DNA from: Stramenopiles sp. TOSAG23-2
Lineage: Eukaryota; Sar
DNA: 15,486 nucleotides
Reading direction: 5' to 3'
Assembly: GCA_900128395.1 (NCBI GenBank)
Contig: LT649705.1
Location: 1 to 15,486, forward strand
The first letter of the stretch is position 1. Each line of letters starts with the position of its first letter. The notes below the pieces were generated by a model. The model searched no databases, was not told where the DNA came from, and saw only the letters and a program-made list of their open reading frames with translations. Of this stretch, positions 15,175-15,486 are shown in pieces. The position numbers and the translations under genes are program-made.

Positions 15175-15486
15175 TGTAACTAAAATATTTACTCGAGCTT
15201 CTATACTATCGTAAAGGTAATATAAATAAAATATTTACTCGTGATTATCTATAATATCGTAAAGGTAATCTCTTCCTTTTATACTTTTTTAATTTGTTGA
15301 TCGTGTAATTTCTTTTTCTACAAATAACGATAATATTTATTATTTATTATTATTATTGCAAAATATTTCTATGTTGAAAGAAGAAACGGCTACATCATGG
15401 CTATACATTTGTACATCGTACATCATGATAATGATCAATTATAAGTATAATAACACTACATACCATTACATCGCGCATATTTTAAA
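15175..15486. other. 5' spacer of RSPH10B with an imperfect tandem repeat
   Basis: No gene is seen. TAAAATATTTACTCG is followed by diverged sequence and then TATCGTAAAGGTAAT at 15181-15221. The same order recurs at 15227-15269, giving an imperfect tandem duplication of about 46 bp immediately upstream of the RSPH10B start codon (15174, minus). This probably lies in its 5' UTR or promoter. The rest is AT-rich and featureless, and the window ends here. Confidence 0.55.
15181..15269. repeat. Imperfect tandem duplication, about 46-bp period
   Basis: The copies are 15181-15221 and 15227-15269. The first 15 bases (TAAAATATTTACTCG) and last 15 bases (TATCGTAAAGGTAAT) are identical in both, and the middle differs by substitutions and a 2-bp length change. 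The repeat begins 7 bp from the RSPH10B start codon, so it may lie in the transcript leader or core promoter. Confidence 0.7.

Overview
The window looks like nuclear DNA of a flagellated, AT-rich single-celled eukaryote. Eight long, apparently intronless reading frames are separated by very AT-rich spacers. TAA, TAG and TGA all end genes, so the code is standard. Most starts have A at -3, and the identifiable products are eukaryotic: a radial-spoke protein, a dynein stalk domain, an ER-type ADP-dependent glucokinase and ankyrin-repeat proteins. A stramenopile-like protist is a guess from general appearance; nothing here fixes the lineage.

Layout. 1-554: spacer rich in short repeats and hairpins. 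555-1991 (+): unrecognised Asn-rich, low-complexity protein. 2306-2701 (-) and 3182-3847 (-): two small ankyrin-repeat proteins, the first with an N-myristoylation-type start. 3848-4304: divergent promoter region. 4305-7517 (+): 1070-residue protein with EF-hand/p25-alpha-like modules like those of RSPH10B, a long disordered middle, and a C-terminal domain resembling the SAS-6 head. 7772-9397 (-): ADP-dependent glucokinase (ADPGK) with a signal peptide. 10032-11087 (-): extended-SDR (NAD-epimerase-like) protein whose active-site Tyr/Lys pair appears to be missing. 11088-11607: divergent promoter region holding a perfect 32-bp palindrome. 11608-12399 (+): small protein carrying a dynein heavy-chain microtubule-binding stalk domain without any motor. 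12769-15174 (-): radial spoke head protein RSPH10B.

The most interesting content is three axoneme/centriole-type proteins close together: RSPH10B, the free dynein stalk head, and the SAS-6-like fusion, which shares its helical modules with RSPH10B. They may act in the same structure, though proximity in a eukaryotic genome is weak evidence. A palindromic motif with TACC and GGTA arms recurs only between genes and may be a shared regulatory site. No rRNA, tRNA, CRISPR array or recognisable transposase was seen.
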